NCBI GenBank assembly: GCA_902799655.1
Contig: CADCBH010000013.1
Location: 32,140-96,139 of the forward strand
Length of the DNA: 64,000 nt
DNA from: an uncultured Bacteroidales bacterium
Lineage (GTDB): Bacteria; Bacteroidota; Bacteroidia; Bacteroidales; Bacteroidaceae
Direction of reading: 5' to 3'
Part shown: positions 26,538-34,153 of the stretch, in pieces
How positions within the stretch are numbered: position 1 is the stretch's first letter
Layout of the letters: every line of letters starts with the position of its first letter
Made by a program: the position numbers and the translations under genes
Notes under the pieces: generated by a model
What the model was told of the DNA's origin: nothing
Database searches by the model: none
Seen by the model: the letters and a program-made list of their open reading frames with translations, nothing else

Positions 26538-28484
26538 TTATTGCGTGATGACGATGCCGCCATTCTGCGGAATGGTGATGGCGAGCTGCTGTTTCTTGTT
26601 CTGCTTGACGCTCTTCATGCTGCCTTGCAGCTGGGCATCGTCGCTATAGACGGTGAGGGGCTTCTTGGCATCGAACATCGACAGCTGGAGCGTGGTCTTC
26701 ACGGGCTGCTGCTGGGCGTTGATACCCACGACGAACCACTTGAAGCCAGCGCGACGGGCCAGGATAACATACTTGCCCGGGTAGCCGTCGATGAAGCGCA
26801 CCTCCTCCCATGTGGTGGGCACCTGTTTCATGAAGTCGACAGCCCATGCGGGAGCATCGTCGAGGTTGTTGGGGGCCATTGCAAAGTGCTGCACGCTGCT
26901 CTGGAAGAGGACGGCAGTGGCGAGGGCATAGACATCGCTGGTGCGACGGGTGGTACCATGCTGGTTGTCGGCACTGTAGCGCTTGTTGAGCGTAGAACCG
27001 CCGAAGTCCATCGAGCCCACCGTGTTGCGGATGAAGGGATGAATGCAGCCATTGAAGGCCTCGGCATCACAGGCACCCTGTCCGAAGTGCAGGTTCTCGG
27101 AGGCCAGCACAGCCTCGGAGGCTACGTAGTTGGGATACATGCGCTCCCAGCCGCGGGGCAGCGTACATCCGTGGAAGATGACCTGTATGCCGAAATCGTT
27201 GGCATCGGTCAGGATATCCTCATAGAGCTGCATCATGGCCTGCTTGTCGCCTCCGAAGAAGTCGACCTTGATGCCCAAGATGCCGTTCTTCTGCATCCAC
27301 GCCATCTCCTTGCGACGTGCTGCCGACTTGTCCATCTTGCCTCGCGGACCCTGAGGAGCATCGTTCCAGTTGCCATTGCTGTTATACCACAGGAAGAGGC
27401 CTACACCCTTTGACTTGGCATAGCGTGCCAGTTCGGCCATGCGCTCGTAGCCAATCTGCGTGTCCCACAAGGCATCGACCAGTACGGAGCGCCAACCCAT
27501 GGCTGCCGAGAAGTCGATATAGCGCTGCTGCTCGTCGAAGTTGCAGCTGGGGTCCATCTTGATAATCCACGACCAGCTGCCCTTGCCGAAGTTGTATAGC
27601 TGGCTGGCGGCATATTTGGGTTTGACGACATCCCATGCGATGGTGGTCTCTACCACGTCGCTGAGGGAGCCGATGGTGATGGTGCGCCAAGGTGTGGCAA
27701 AGGGGAGGGAGATAGCCGGTGTGGTGCTGCCGATGCCATTCATCTCACCAGCCTGCGGGAAGCCGATCTGGTACTTGCTACCGCCCGCATTCAGGAGACG
27801 ACAACCGACATAGTTGCCATCCGTACCCGTCTCGGAGAGCAGCACCCAGCCCTTGTCGCCCGTCTTGAACAGGCAGGGGAAGGTATAGCCCTCGCCCCAA
27901 CCGTTCTTACCGGTAGGCTCGTCGAGGGTATAGGAGGTCTCGTAGCTGGGAGATGTGCGAGCGAAGCCACCCATGGGCTTCGACTGCGGACAGAGGAAGG
28001 TCGTGGTGCCCTCGGGCAGTACGAAACTGCTGGCCTCTGAGCGGATGACGGCCACCAGCGTCTCTTTATTGGGATAGATCTGATAGCGATAGGCGACATC
28101 ACGATTGCTCACGTGGAAGATGATATCCATCACATGGCGATCGCGTTTTTGGAAACGGCATACAGCCTCGGTGGCCTGATGGCTCACGTGGAGCTGCTTG
28201 ATGGTGGCCAGATGGTAGTCGACATCTATCGACTTGCTCTCAACCTTCGACAGGGTAAGCCCCTGCGTCAGGTCATCGCTGTTCAATAAGAGGCCAAGGG
28301 GTGACTGCTCGATGAAGGTCACACCATCGCGGACCACCTGATAGGAGGCACGACCGTCGGCATCGCTAATGGTGACTACAATCTTGCCGTCAGGACTGGC
28401 GATGCGCTCCTCTGCGGCATGCGCTGTCAAGGCTGTCATGGCCATCATCAGCACGCCAGTGAGTAATGTACAATTGATTTTCAT
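26538..28484 (-). CDS. GH97 alpha-glycosidase, probably retaining alpha-galactosidase type
   Basis: The 648-residue protein has a signal peptide (ALTAHA near residue 23). GH97 is a Bacteroidota family (SusB). Seen are the N-terminal beta-sandwich (IASPDGKIVVTISDADG), the calcium-site and barrel strings GSWSWIIKMDPSC, YIDFSAAMGWRSVLVDALWD and GVGLFLWYNSNGNW, and KVDFFGG with an aspartate where retaining members such as BT1871 carry their nucleophile. Inverting glucosidases like SusB use glutamates there, so alpha-galactosidase activity is the better guess. A minus-strand TACCTTTG box lies at 28526-28533. The Fur-family gene follows on the same strand. Confidence 0.9.
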   Translation of the reverse strand: MKINCTLLTGVLMMAMTALTAHAAEERIASPDGKIVVTISDADGRASYQVVRDGVTFIEQSPLGLLLNSDDLTQGLTLSKVESKSIDVDYHLATIKQLHVSHQATEAVCRFQKRDRHVMDIIFHVSNRDVAYRYQIYPNKETLVAVIRSEASSFVLPEGTTTFLCPQSKPMGGFARTSPSYETSYTLDEPTGKNGWGEGYTFPCLFKTGDKGWVLLSETGTDGNYVGCRLLNAGGSKYQIGFPQAGEMNGIGSTTPAISLPFATPWRTITIGSLSDVVETTIAWDVVKPKYAASQLYNFGKGSWSWIIKMDPSCNFDEQQRYIDFSAAMGWRSVLVDALWDTQIGYERMAELARYAKSKGVGLFLWYNSNGNWNDAPQGPRGKMDKSAARRKEMAWMQKNGILGIKVDFFGGDKQAMMQLYEDILTDANDFGIQVIFHGCTLPRGWERMYPNYVASEAVLASENLHFGQGACDAEAFNGCIHPFIRNTVGSMDFGGSTLNKRYSADNQHGTTRRTSDVYALATAVLFQSSVQHFAMAPNNLDDAPAWAVDFMKQVPTTWEEVRFIDGYPGKYVILARRAGFKWFVVGINAQQQPVKTTLQLSMFDAKKPLTVYSDDAQLQGSMKSVKQNKKQQLAITIPQNGGIVITQ

Positions 28485-28584
28485 GCTTTGTAAATAATAA
28501 GTAAATGGTTAGTTTTCTTGGCTTGCAAAGGTATATAAAAAAAGCGAGAAACCAACAAGAAAGAAAGAAAAACATGTTTTCCCT

Positions 28585-28614
28585 TTGCATTTTACGTACT
28601 TATTCGTATCTTTG
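28585..28614 (+). promoter_or_regulatory. Promoter of the sufT-like / lpxH / DEAD-box operon
   Basis: TTG at 28585-28587, a 19-base spacer, then TATCTTTG at 28607-28614. The TTG could be mistaken for a start codon of the next frame, but it is the -33 element. The ATG is at 28639. Confidence 0.78.
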
Positions 28615-28638
28615 CAGAAACAAACAAGCAAAGCTAAG

Positions 28639-28959
28639 ATGACACAAGAAGAAAAGAGCCGTCTGGAAGCGCGCATCGTCGATGTGCTGAAGACTGTCTA
28701 TGACCCCGAGATACCTGTCAACATCTACGACCTGGGTATGATCTACAAGATTGATGTCCAGGAGGATTCGAGCGTGGAGATGGATATGACGTTCACGGCC
28801 CCCAACTGTCCTGCTGCTGACTTCATCCTTGAGGATGTGCGTACCAAGGTGGAGAGCGTCGAGGGTATCACCTCTGCCAATGTCAACCTCGTCTTCGAGC
28901 CCGCCTGGGACCAGAGCATGATGAGTGAAGAAGCACGCGTGGAACTAGGATTCGATTAG
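28639..28959 (+). CDS. SufT/MIP18-family iron-sulphur assembly protein
   Basis: The protein has 106 residues from ATG at 28639 (MTQEEKSRLEARIVDVLKTV). DUF59/MIP18 motifs are YDPEIPVNIYDLGMIYKI and MTFTAPNCPAADF with its conserved cysteine. Members help load Fe-S clusters onto target proteins. It ends 2 bases before lpxH and so is co-transcribed with it. No other suf gene is nearby. Confidence 0.9.
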   Translation: MTQEEKSRLEARIVDVLKTVYDPEIPVNIYDLGMIYKIDVQEDSSVEMDMTFTAPNCPAADFILEDVRTKVESVEGITSANVNLVFEPAWDQSMMSEEARVELGFD

Positions 28960-28961
28960 TT

Positions 28962-29747
28962 ATGAAGAACATCTATTTCTTATCCGATGCCCATCTGGGT
29001 TCGCTCGCCGTTCCGCATCAGCGGATGCAGGAGCGCAGACTGGTGCGCTTTCTCGACAGCATTAAGGAAAAGGCGGCAGCCATCTATCTGCTGGGCGACA
29101 TGTTCGACTTCTGGTACGAATACAAGTATGTGGTTCCCAAGGGTTTTACCCGTTTTCTAGGCAAACTCTCGGAGCTGACGGACAGCGGTATCGAGGTGCA
29201 CTACTTCACGGGCAACCACGATATCTGGGCCTACGAATACCTGGAGAAGGAGTGTGGTGTCATCCTGCACAAGAAGCCCGAAACCACCGAGATCTATGGT
29301 CATGAGTTCTTCTTGGCGCATGGCGACGGCATGGGCGACCCCAACAAGTCGTTCAAGATGCTGCGTTCCATCTTCCACAACAAGGTGTGTCAGTGGCTCT
29401 TCTCAGCCTTGCATCCCCGCTGGGGCATCAGCTTCGGACTGGCATGGGCCAAGCACAGCTATATCAAGCACAAGGAGAATAATGACGTGGTGTATCTGGG
29501 TGAGGACAAGGAGCATCTAGTACTCTATGCCAAGAAGTATATCCTGGCACACCCCAATATCGACTACTTCATCTTTGGACATCGCCATATCGAACTGGAT
29601 ATCAATCTGGTACGTCCCAACGAGGGTACTGGCCACAAGGCCCGCCTGATGATTCTGGGCGATTGGATTTCGCAGTTCACCTATGCTGTTTACGATGGTG
29701 AGCACATGTTTTTGGAGGAGTATGTCGAGGGCGAGAGTCAGCCTTAA
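28962..29747 (+). CDS. lpxH: UDP-2,3-diacylglucosamine diphosphatase (lipid A synthesis)
   Basis: The 261-residue protein is a calcineurin-type metallophosphatase: SDAHLG, LGDMFDFWYE, FTGNHDIW, LAHGDGMGD and FGHRHIE in order supply the two-metal site. LpxH cleaves UDP-2,3-diacylglucosamine to lipid X, the fourth step of lipid A synthesis, at the inner membrane. The sequence fits the Bacteroidota LpxH/LpxH2 group. It sits between the sufT-like gene (2 bases) and the helicase (14 bases). Confidence 0.9.
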   Translation: MKNIYFLSDAHLGSLAVPHQRMQERRLVRFLDSIKEKAAAIYLLGDMFDFWYEYKYVVPKGFTRFLGKLSELTDSGIEVHYFTGNHDIWAYEYLEKECGVILHKKPETTEIYGHEFFLAHGDGMGDPNKSFKMLRSIFHNKVCQWLFSALHPRWGISFGLAWAKHSYIKHKENNDVVYLGEDKEHLVLYAKKYILAHPNIDYFIFGHRHIELDINLVRPNEGTGHKARLMILGDWISQFTYAVYDGEHMFLEEYVEGESQP

Positions 29748-29761
29748 AATAAGTCGTATCA

Positions 29762-31609
29762 ATGAAGACATTTGAAGAATTGGGCGTCTGCGAAGAGATT
29801 CGCCGCGCCATTGAGGAGATGGGTTTCGTACAGCCCATGCCTGTACAGGAGGAAGTTATACCCTATTTGTTAGGAAACAGAAATGACGTCATCGCACTGG
29901 CCCAGACGGGTACAGGCAAGACAGCGGCATTCGGTATTCCCGTATTGCAGCGTATTGATGTGACAAGAGCGGACACACAGGCACTAATCTTGTCGCCCAC
30001 CCGCGAACTGTGTCTGCAGATCGCTGACGACCTGCGCGAGTTCTCGAAATACATGGCTGGCATCCACGTGGAGGCTGTCTATGGCGGTGCATCCATCGAA
30101 CAGCAGATCCGTGCCCTGCGCAAAGGGGCACAAATCATCGTGGCAACCCCAGGACGACTCATCGACCTGATGAATCGTGGCGTGGCACAGCTGGACAGCG
30201 TCCGTAACGTCGTACTCGACGAGGCTGACGAGATGCTCAACATGGGTTTCTCGGAGAGCATCGACGCCATCCTCGAGGGGGTGCCCGAGGACAGGAATAC
30301 ACTGCTCTTCTCAGCAACGATGAGCAAAGAGATAGAGCGTATCGCCAAGGGTTATCTGCATGATTATAAGGAGATTGTGGTGGGTAGCCGCAACGAGGGT
30401 GCTGAGCACGTGAACCATATCTATTACATGGTGAATGCCAAGGACAAGTACCTGGCACTGAAACGCCTTGTGGACTACTATCCGCGTATCTTTGCCATTA
30501 TCTTCTGTCGTACGAAGATAGAGACGCAGGAGGTGGCTGACAAGCTCATCAAGGATGGATATAATGCCGAGGCGCTGCATGGCGACCTCTCACAGCAACA
30601 GCGTGACTTGACCATGCAGAAGTTCCGCCAGCATACCGTACAGCTGCTGGTGGCAACGGATGTGGCTGCCCGCGGACTGGACGTCGACGACCTGACGCAC
30701 GTCATCAACTACGGCTTGCCTGATGATATCGAGAACTACACCCACCGCTCGGGCCGTACGGGTCGTGCCGGCAAGAAAGGCACGTCGCTGAGCATCGTCC
30801 ACATTCGTGAGAAGCACAAGATCCGTAATATCGAGAAGGAGATAGGCAAGCAGTTTGAGCAGGGTGTCATCCCCTCTGCCGAGGAAATCTGCAAAAAGCA
30901 GCTCTACAAGGTGATGGACGAGATTGTCAAGGCCGATGTCGATGATGAGGAGATTGGTCCTTTTATGCAGGATATCCAGCGCTATTTTGAGTATATCGAC
31001 AAAGAGGAACTCATCAAGAAGATCGTGTCGATGGAGTTTGGCAAATTCCTGTCCTACTATGCTGATGCGCCAGAGATCGAGGAGGTAAAAACTAAGAAGG
31101 AAGAGAGTAGAGGTAAGAGAGAAGAAGGTCGCAGTAAGAAGCAACTGACACCTACCAGTAAGGGCTACAAGAAGCTGTTCATCAACCTGGGTAAGAAAGA
31201 TGGTTTCTATCCTGGCGAGCTGATGCAGACGCTGAACCGCTTTGTGGGTGGTCGTCAGGAGGTGGGGCACATCGACCTGCTGGACACTATCTCCTATTTC
31301 GAAGTTCCTGAGAAGGATGCCAAGAAGGTGATGATACAGCTAACGGGTATCCGCTATAAAGGGCGTACCGTACGTTGCAATGATGCCGCGGAAGGCGGCA
31401 AAGCCAGTAGTCCTAGAGTATCTAGAAACTCTAGAAGCTCTAGTGAGCCTAGAGAACCTAGGAAGAACACTTCCAAGGGCACGAGAACTCACCAGAAAGA
31501 GGAATGGATGGAGCTAATGAATACGTTTAAATCGAAGAAATTCAAAGGCGAAATCCCCGATTTCGAGGAAGAAGGCTGGGCTATCCGCAAGCCTCGCAAG
31601 AAGAAATAA
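29762..31609 (+). CDS. DEAD-box ATP-dependent RNA helicase with DbpA-type RNA-binding domain
   Basis: The 615-residue protein carries the Q motif (MPVQEEVIPYLL), AQTGTGKT, PTRELCLQ, VLDEADEM, LFSATMS and HRSGRTGRAGKKG in order. Residues about 465-540 form the DbpA RNA-binding fold (YKKLFINLGKKDGFYPGELM). The basic C-terminal tail is interrupted at 31412-31465 by six 9-base CTAG repeats, encoding six tripeptides of the form Pro/Ser-Arg/Ser-x. Such helicases remodel ribosomal RNA and help cold growth (CsdA/DeaD group). It is the last gene of its operon and ends at a strong terminator. Confidence 0.95.
   Translation: MKTFEELGVCEEIRRAIEEMGFVQPMPVQEEVIPYLLGNRNDVIALAQTGTGKTAAFGIPVLQRIDVTRADTQALILSPTRELCLQIADDLREFSKYMAGIHVEAVYGGASIEQQIRALRKGAQIIVATPGRLIDLMNRGVAQLDSVRNVVLDEADEMLNMGFSESIDAILEGVPEDRNTLLFSATMSKEIERIAKGYLHDYKEIVVGSRNEGAEHVNHIYYMVNAKDKYLALKRLVDYYPRIFAIIFCRTKIETQEVADKLIKDGYNAEALHGDLSQQQRDLTMQKFRQHTVQLLVATDVAARGLDVDDLTHVINYGLPDDIENYTHRSGRTGRAGKKGTSLSIVHIREKHKIRNIEKEIGKQFEQGVIPSAEEICKKQLYKVMDEIVKADVDDEEIGPFMQDIQRYFEYIDKEELIKKIVSMEFGKFLSYYADAPEIEEVKTKKEESRGKREEGRSKKQLTPTSKGYKKLFINLGKKDGFYPGELMQTLNRFVGGRQEVGHIDLLDTISYFEVPEKDAKKVMIQLTGIRYKGRTVRCNDAAEGGKASSPRVSRNSRSSSEPREPRKNTSKGTRTHQKEEWMELMNTFKSKKFKGEIPDFEEEGWAIRKPRKKK
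31412..31465 (+). repeat. 9-base CTAG repeat array inside the helicase gene
   Basis: Six units of nine bases start CCTAGAGTA, TCTAGAAAC, TCTAGAAGC, TCTAGTGAG, CCTAGAGAA and CCTAGGAAG. CTAG is rare in bacterial DNA, so six in 54 bases is striking. The phase keeps the reading frame open. Confidence 0.95.
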
Positions 31610-31611
31610 AA

Positions 31612-31645
31612 GAAGGTAGGGTTTTGCCCTACCTTCATTGTTTAT
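31612..31645. terminator. Bidirectional terminator between helicase and GH2 gene
   Basis: A perfect ten-pair stem GAAGGTAGGG (31612-31621) and CCCTACCTTC (31627-31636) encloses the loop TTTTG. T-rich DNA follows on both strands. Confidence 0.85.
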
Positions 31646-31651
31646 TTGGCG

Positions 31652-34147
31652 TCAATAAGGAGAGATATTGTTTAACTCCTGAAGTTGACGCTCTTCTATT
31701 TGTCCGGAGAGCTGACGATAGAGGTCGGACCATGATATTGGGGTCTGAGGCTGGAAGCTGCTGCCTTGCATATAGCGGAGCAAGGCGTGATAGAACTGGC
31801 GTCCCTCGGGATAGTCGGCTGCACACTCCAAATTGCTCATGCAGACGAGGAGTTTGCCCTTTCCAACAGCAAATTCAAAGACCAAGCCTAATTTATGGTT
31901 GCGCTCCACATTATCTATCACCTGCACGATAGGACGATAGGCTTTCGAGAGATGGTCGAGAATCATCGGGCGTGACTGCTGGATGATAGGGAACCACTGC
32001 CAGTTGGTGTGTTCCTCGGTAGGGAAGGCCTCAAACAACGGGTGCTGTGGATTGGTCAGAATACCCAATGTACCTGGTGAGACAGGCTTTTTGTTGTTCT
32101 CGCAGATAGTCTTGAACATGCGGTAATTCCAATAGTCTGTCTGAAACAAGCCCCCTATTGTTTGTTCTTTGTACGTCTCGTGGTCTGGCATCCACAACAC
32201 CTTTGCACCTTGTTCTAATTGCCGGCAAAGGGATTCAGACATCTCATGGGTCACTACGATATCGCGCGGATCCAACGACACATTTTTAGGATAAACCCAT
32301 ATATTGTAAGTATTATGATACTCAGTGCCTTCGAGCATCAACACCATCTGCAATTTGGCACCATTATGAACAACGGGCGCCTCAAAAGGTATAGTGCCGG
32401 CAGTCAGCAGTCCCTCGCCATCAGGAATAGGAAGGTCGCCCTCCATGTTGCCTATGACCCAATGGAGCGTCTTGCCTTGTAAAGAACCTCCACTATAGTT
32501 GGCTATCTGAACGGCGATGTCCTGACGCTGGCCTGACAGGTAGGTGTAGCGAGGCAACAAGGCTAAAGGAACCACATCGTTACACCATTGGCGCCACTCG
32601 CGAGGCGTCGTCAGGTTCTTGGACTCCATAAAGGCATCGAGGATGCCCACATAGGCAGAGCCCTGTCCGGGATAGTCTTGCAGGTCGAGCAACTGGAAGC
32701 CATCCATCGAGGGTGTGCGCAGGTCGAGTTCGATATCTGCTTTATAGAGTTCGAGCGACCAGAGACCGCTGGCGCGATGGAAGTCGTTGGCCTGGTCGAG
32801 CATGCCTGCCTCAGCGAGTCGCTGGCGGAACACCTCCATGTTATAAGGATAGAGGACACCCGTATATTTGGCCATTTCATCGTAGTCGGGATAGGTCTGG
32901 AACTGCCCCGTCTCATGGCTGATAACGGGTATGTCGCTGCGCTGGCAACCTTGCTCCAGAGTAACGACAGTGTTGGGATACTCCGTATTCAACAAGCCGC
33001 CTGTCTTGGCATCAGCAAACGAGAATGAACCACGGGTATGGGTATCGTAGGAGCCCCATGCCTCGCCACCTACACGACATGTTGTAAAATAGTCCATCTC
33101 GGGTTTTACGCCCTGATAGCCTAGATAATAGTTGGACCCGAAGGTATAGTGGATATGCGGTGCCAATTGTCGGAAATCGCGCACAAAATGTGCCATTTCA
33201 TCGGTACTTCCCCATAGTTCATTACCCAAGGCAAACATGGCAAATGACGGATGGTGGGCATATTCTTTCAAGATGTTGACACCCTCCTCATGCAGGAAGT
33301 TCATCAACAACGAATCCTTAGCATTGAAGTCGCCCCAGAAAGGAAGTTCAGGCTGCAGGATGATACCCTTCTCGTCAGCAGCGACGAAGGCTGCTTCAGG
33401 CGGACACCACGAGTGGAAACGTACATGGTTGATGCCATAGTCCTGACAGGTGCTGAAATAGCGGCGCCACGACTCGACATCCATAGGACAGTGGCCCGTT
33501 AAAGGCCATACGCAGGCATCGTGCTTGCCACGCAAAAAGACGCGATGTCTCTGAGCGTCGTAGATGTGGCGGTCCCTGATAATCAGCGATTTAGAGGATC
33601 TTGGAACGCTAGAAACACTAGAAGAACCAGTCTCCAGATAGAGCTGTCCGATGATACCATTCCAATTTGTTTGGGTATCCTCTGTATAGGCGTGACTGCT
33701 GGCATACAACTGTTCAGGAACCCCACTGCCATTGTCTATGACGATGCGGATGATATGTTTTCCAGGCTTGAGCGCCTTGAGCTGATAGCGCTGAGGCGTC
33801 GAGATATGATGGCACGAGTCCATCAGTTGTCCATCGACATAGAGCCATGTGGGTTTGGTACGCTCAAGGAAGAGTGTTAAAGGCTGCTTCTTCCATGCCT
33901 TGGGGATAACGACCTCACGCTCATAGCATGCCTTCCCTTTGAAGGAATATAGGCGCGAGAGGTGTGTTGTCTCATCCTTTTTTTCGATGGAATGGCCTTT
34001 TTTGTTGGTATCCATCGTGCCAGGCAATAGGATGGTGGTCTGTTGTTGGTCGTAACGCAACGTCCATTCACCTGCCAAATCAATACGTTGTTGGCTGATA
34101 GTAGGCAGCCAGGCCACACACAGAAGTAGAAGAAGTAGCCTCCTCAT
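31652..34147 (-). CDS. Exported GH2-family beta-glycosidase-like protein
   Basis: The 831-residue protein has a signal peptide (MRRLLLLLLCVAWLPTIS). A sugar-binding jelly-roll (LAGEWTLRYD; YEREVVIPKAW; PTWLYVDGQL) precedes the Ig-like and barrel domains. HVRFHSWCPPEAAFVAADE and FALGNELWGS (acid/base Glu) match GH2, and ISHETGQFQTYPDY supplies the likely nucleophile glutamate. Substrate (galactoside, glucuronide, mannoside) is open. A Ser-rich linker near residue 180 comes from a degenerate 9-base CTAG array (33591-33635). It is the last gene of the esterase-flippase-DPP7-GH2 operon, starting 6 bases after the S46 gene. Confidence 0.83.
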   Translation of the reverse strand: MRRLLLLLLCVAWLPTISQQRIDLAGEWTLRYDQQQTTILLPGTMDTNKKGHSIEKKDETTHLSRLYSFKGKACYEREVVIPKAWKKQPLTLFLERTKPTWLYVDGQLMDSCHHISTPQRYQLKALKPGKHIIRIVIDNGSGVPEQLYASSHAYTEDTQTNWNGIIGQLYLETGSSSVSSVPRSSKSLIIRDRHIYDAQRHRVFLRGKHDACVWPLTGHCPMDVESWRRYFSTCQDYGINHVRFHSWCPPEAAFVAADEKGIILQPELPFWGDFNAKDSLLMNFLHEEGVNILKEYAHHPSFAMFALGNELWGSTDEMAHFVRDFRQLAPHIHYTFGSNYYLGYQGVKPEMDYFTTCRVGGEAWGSYDTHTRGSFSFADAKTGGLLNTEYPNTVVTLEQGCQRSDIPVISHETGQFQTYPDYDEMAKYTGVLYPYNMEVFRQRLAEAGMLDQANDFHRASGLWSLELYKADIELDLRTPSMDGFQLLDLQDYPGQGSAYVGILDAFMESKNLTTPREWRQWCNDVVPLALLPRYTYLSGQRQDIAVQIANYSGGSLQGKTLHWVIGNMEGDLPIPDGEGLLTAGTIPFEAPVVHNGAKLQMVLMLEGTEYHNTYNIWVYPKNVSLDPRDIVVTHEMSESLCRQLEQGAKVLWMPDHETYKEQTIGGLFQTDYWNYRMFKTICENNKKPVSPGTLGILTNPQHPLFEAFPTEEHTNWQWFPIIQQSRPMILDHLSKAYRPIVQVIDNVERNHKLGLVFEFAVGKGKLLVCMSNLECAADYPEGRQFYHALLRYMQGSSFQPQTPISWSDLYRQLSGQIEERQLQELNNISPY
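33591..33635. repeat. Degenerate 9-base CTAG repeat array inside the GH2 gene
   Basis: Units on the plus strand are TTAGAGGAT, CTTGGAACG, CTAGAAACA, CTAGAAGAA and CCAGTCTCC. Two carry CTAGA exactly and the others look like decayed copies. It encodes a Ser/Val linker on the minus strand. Confidence 0.75.
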
Positions 34148-34153
34148 AGCGTT

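Noticed and set aside
26094-27413. Long plus-strand open frame of 439 codons
   Set aside because: It lies opposite the Fur-family and GH97 genes, has no recognisable motif and is a shadow of their codon use.
28585-28638. TTG start giving a longer SufT-like protein
   Set aside because: The TTG is the -33 element of a full-consensus promoter, and family proteins start at the ATG at 28639.
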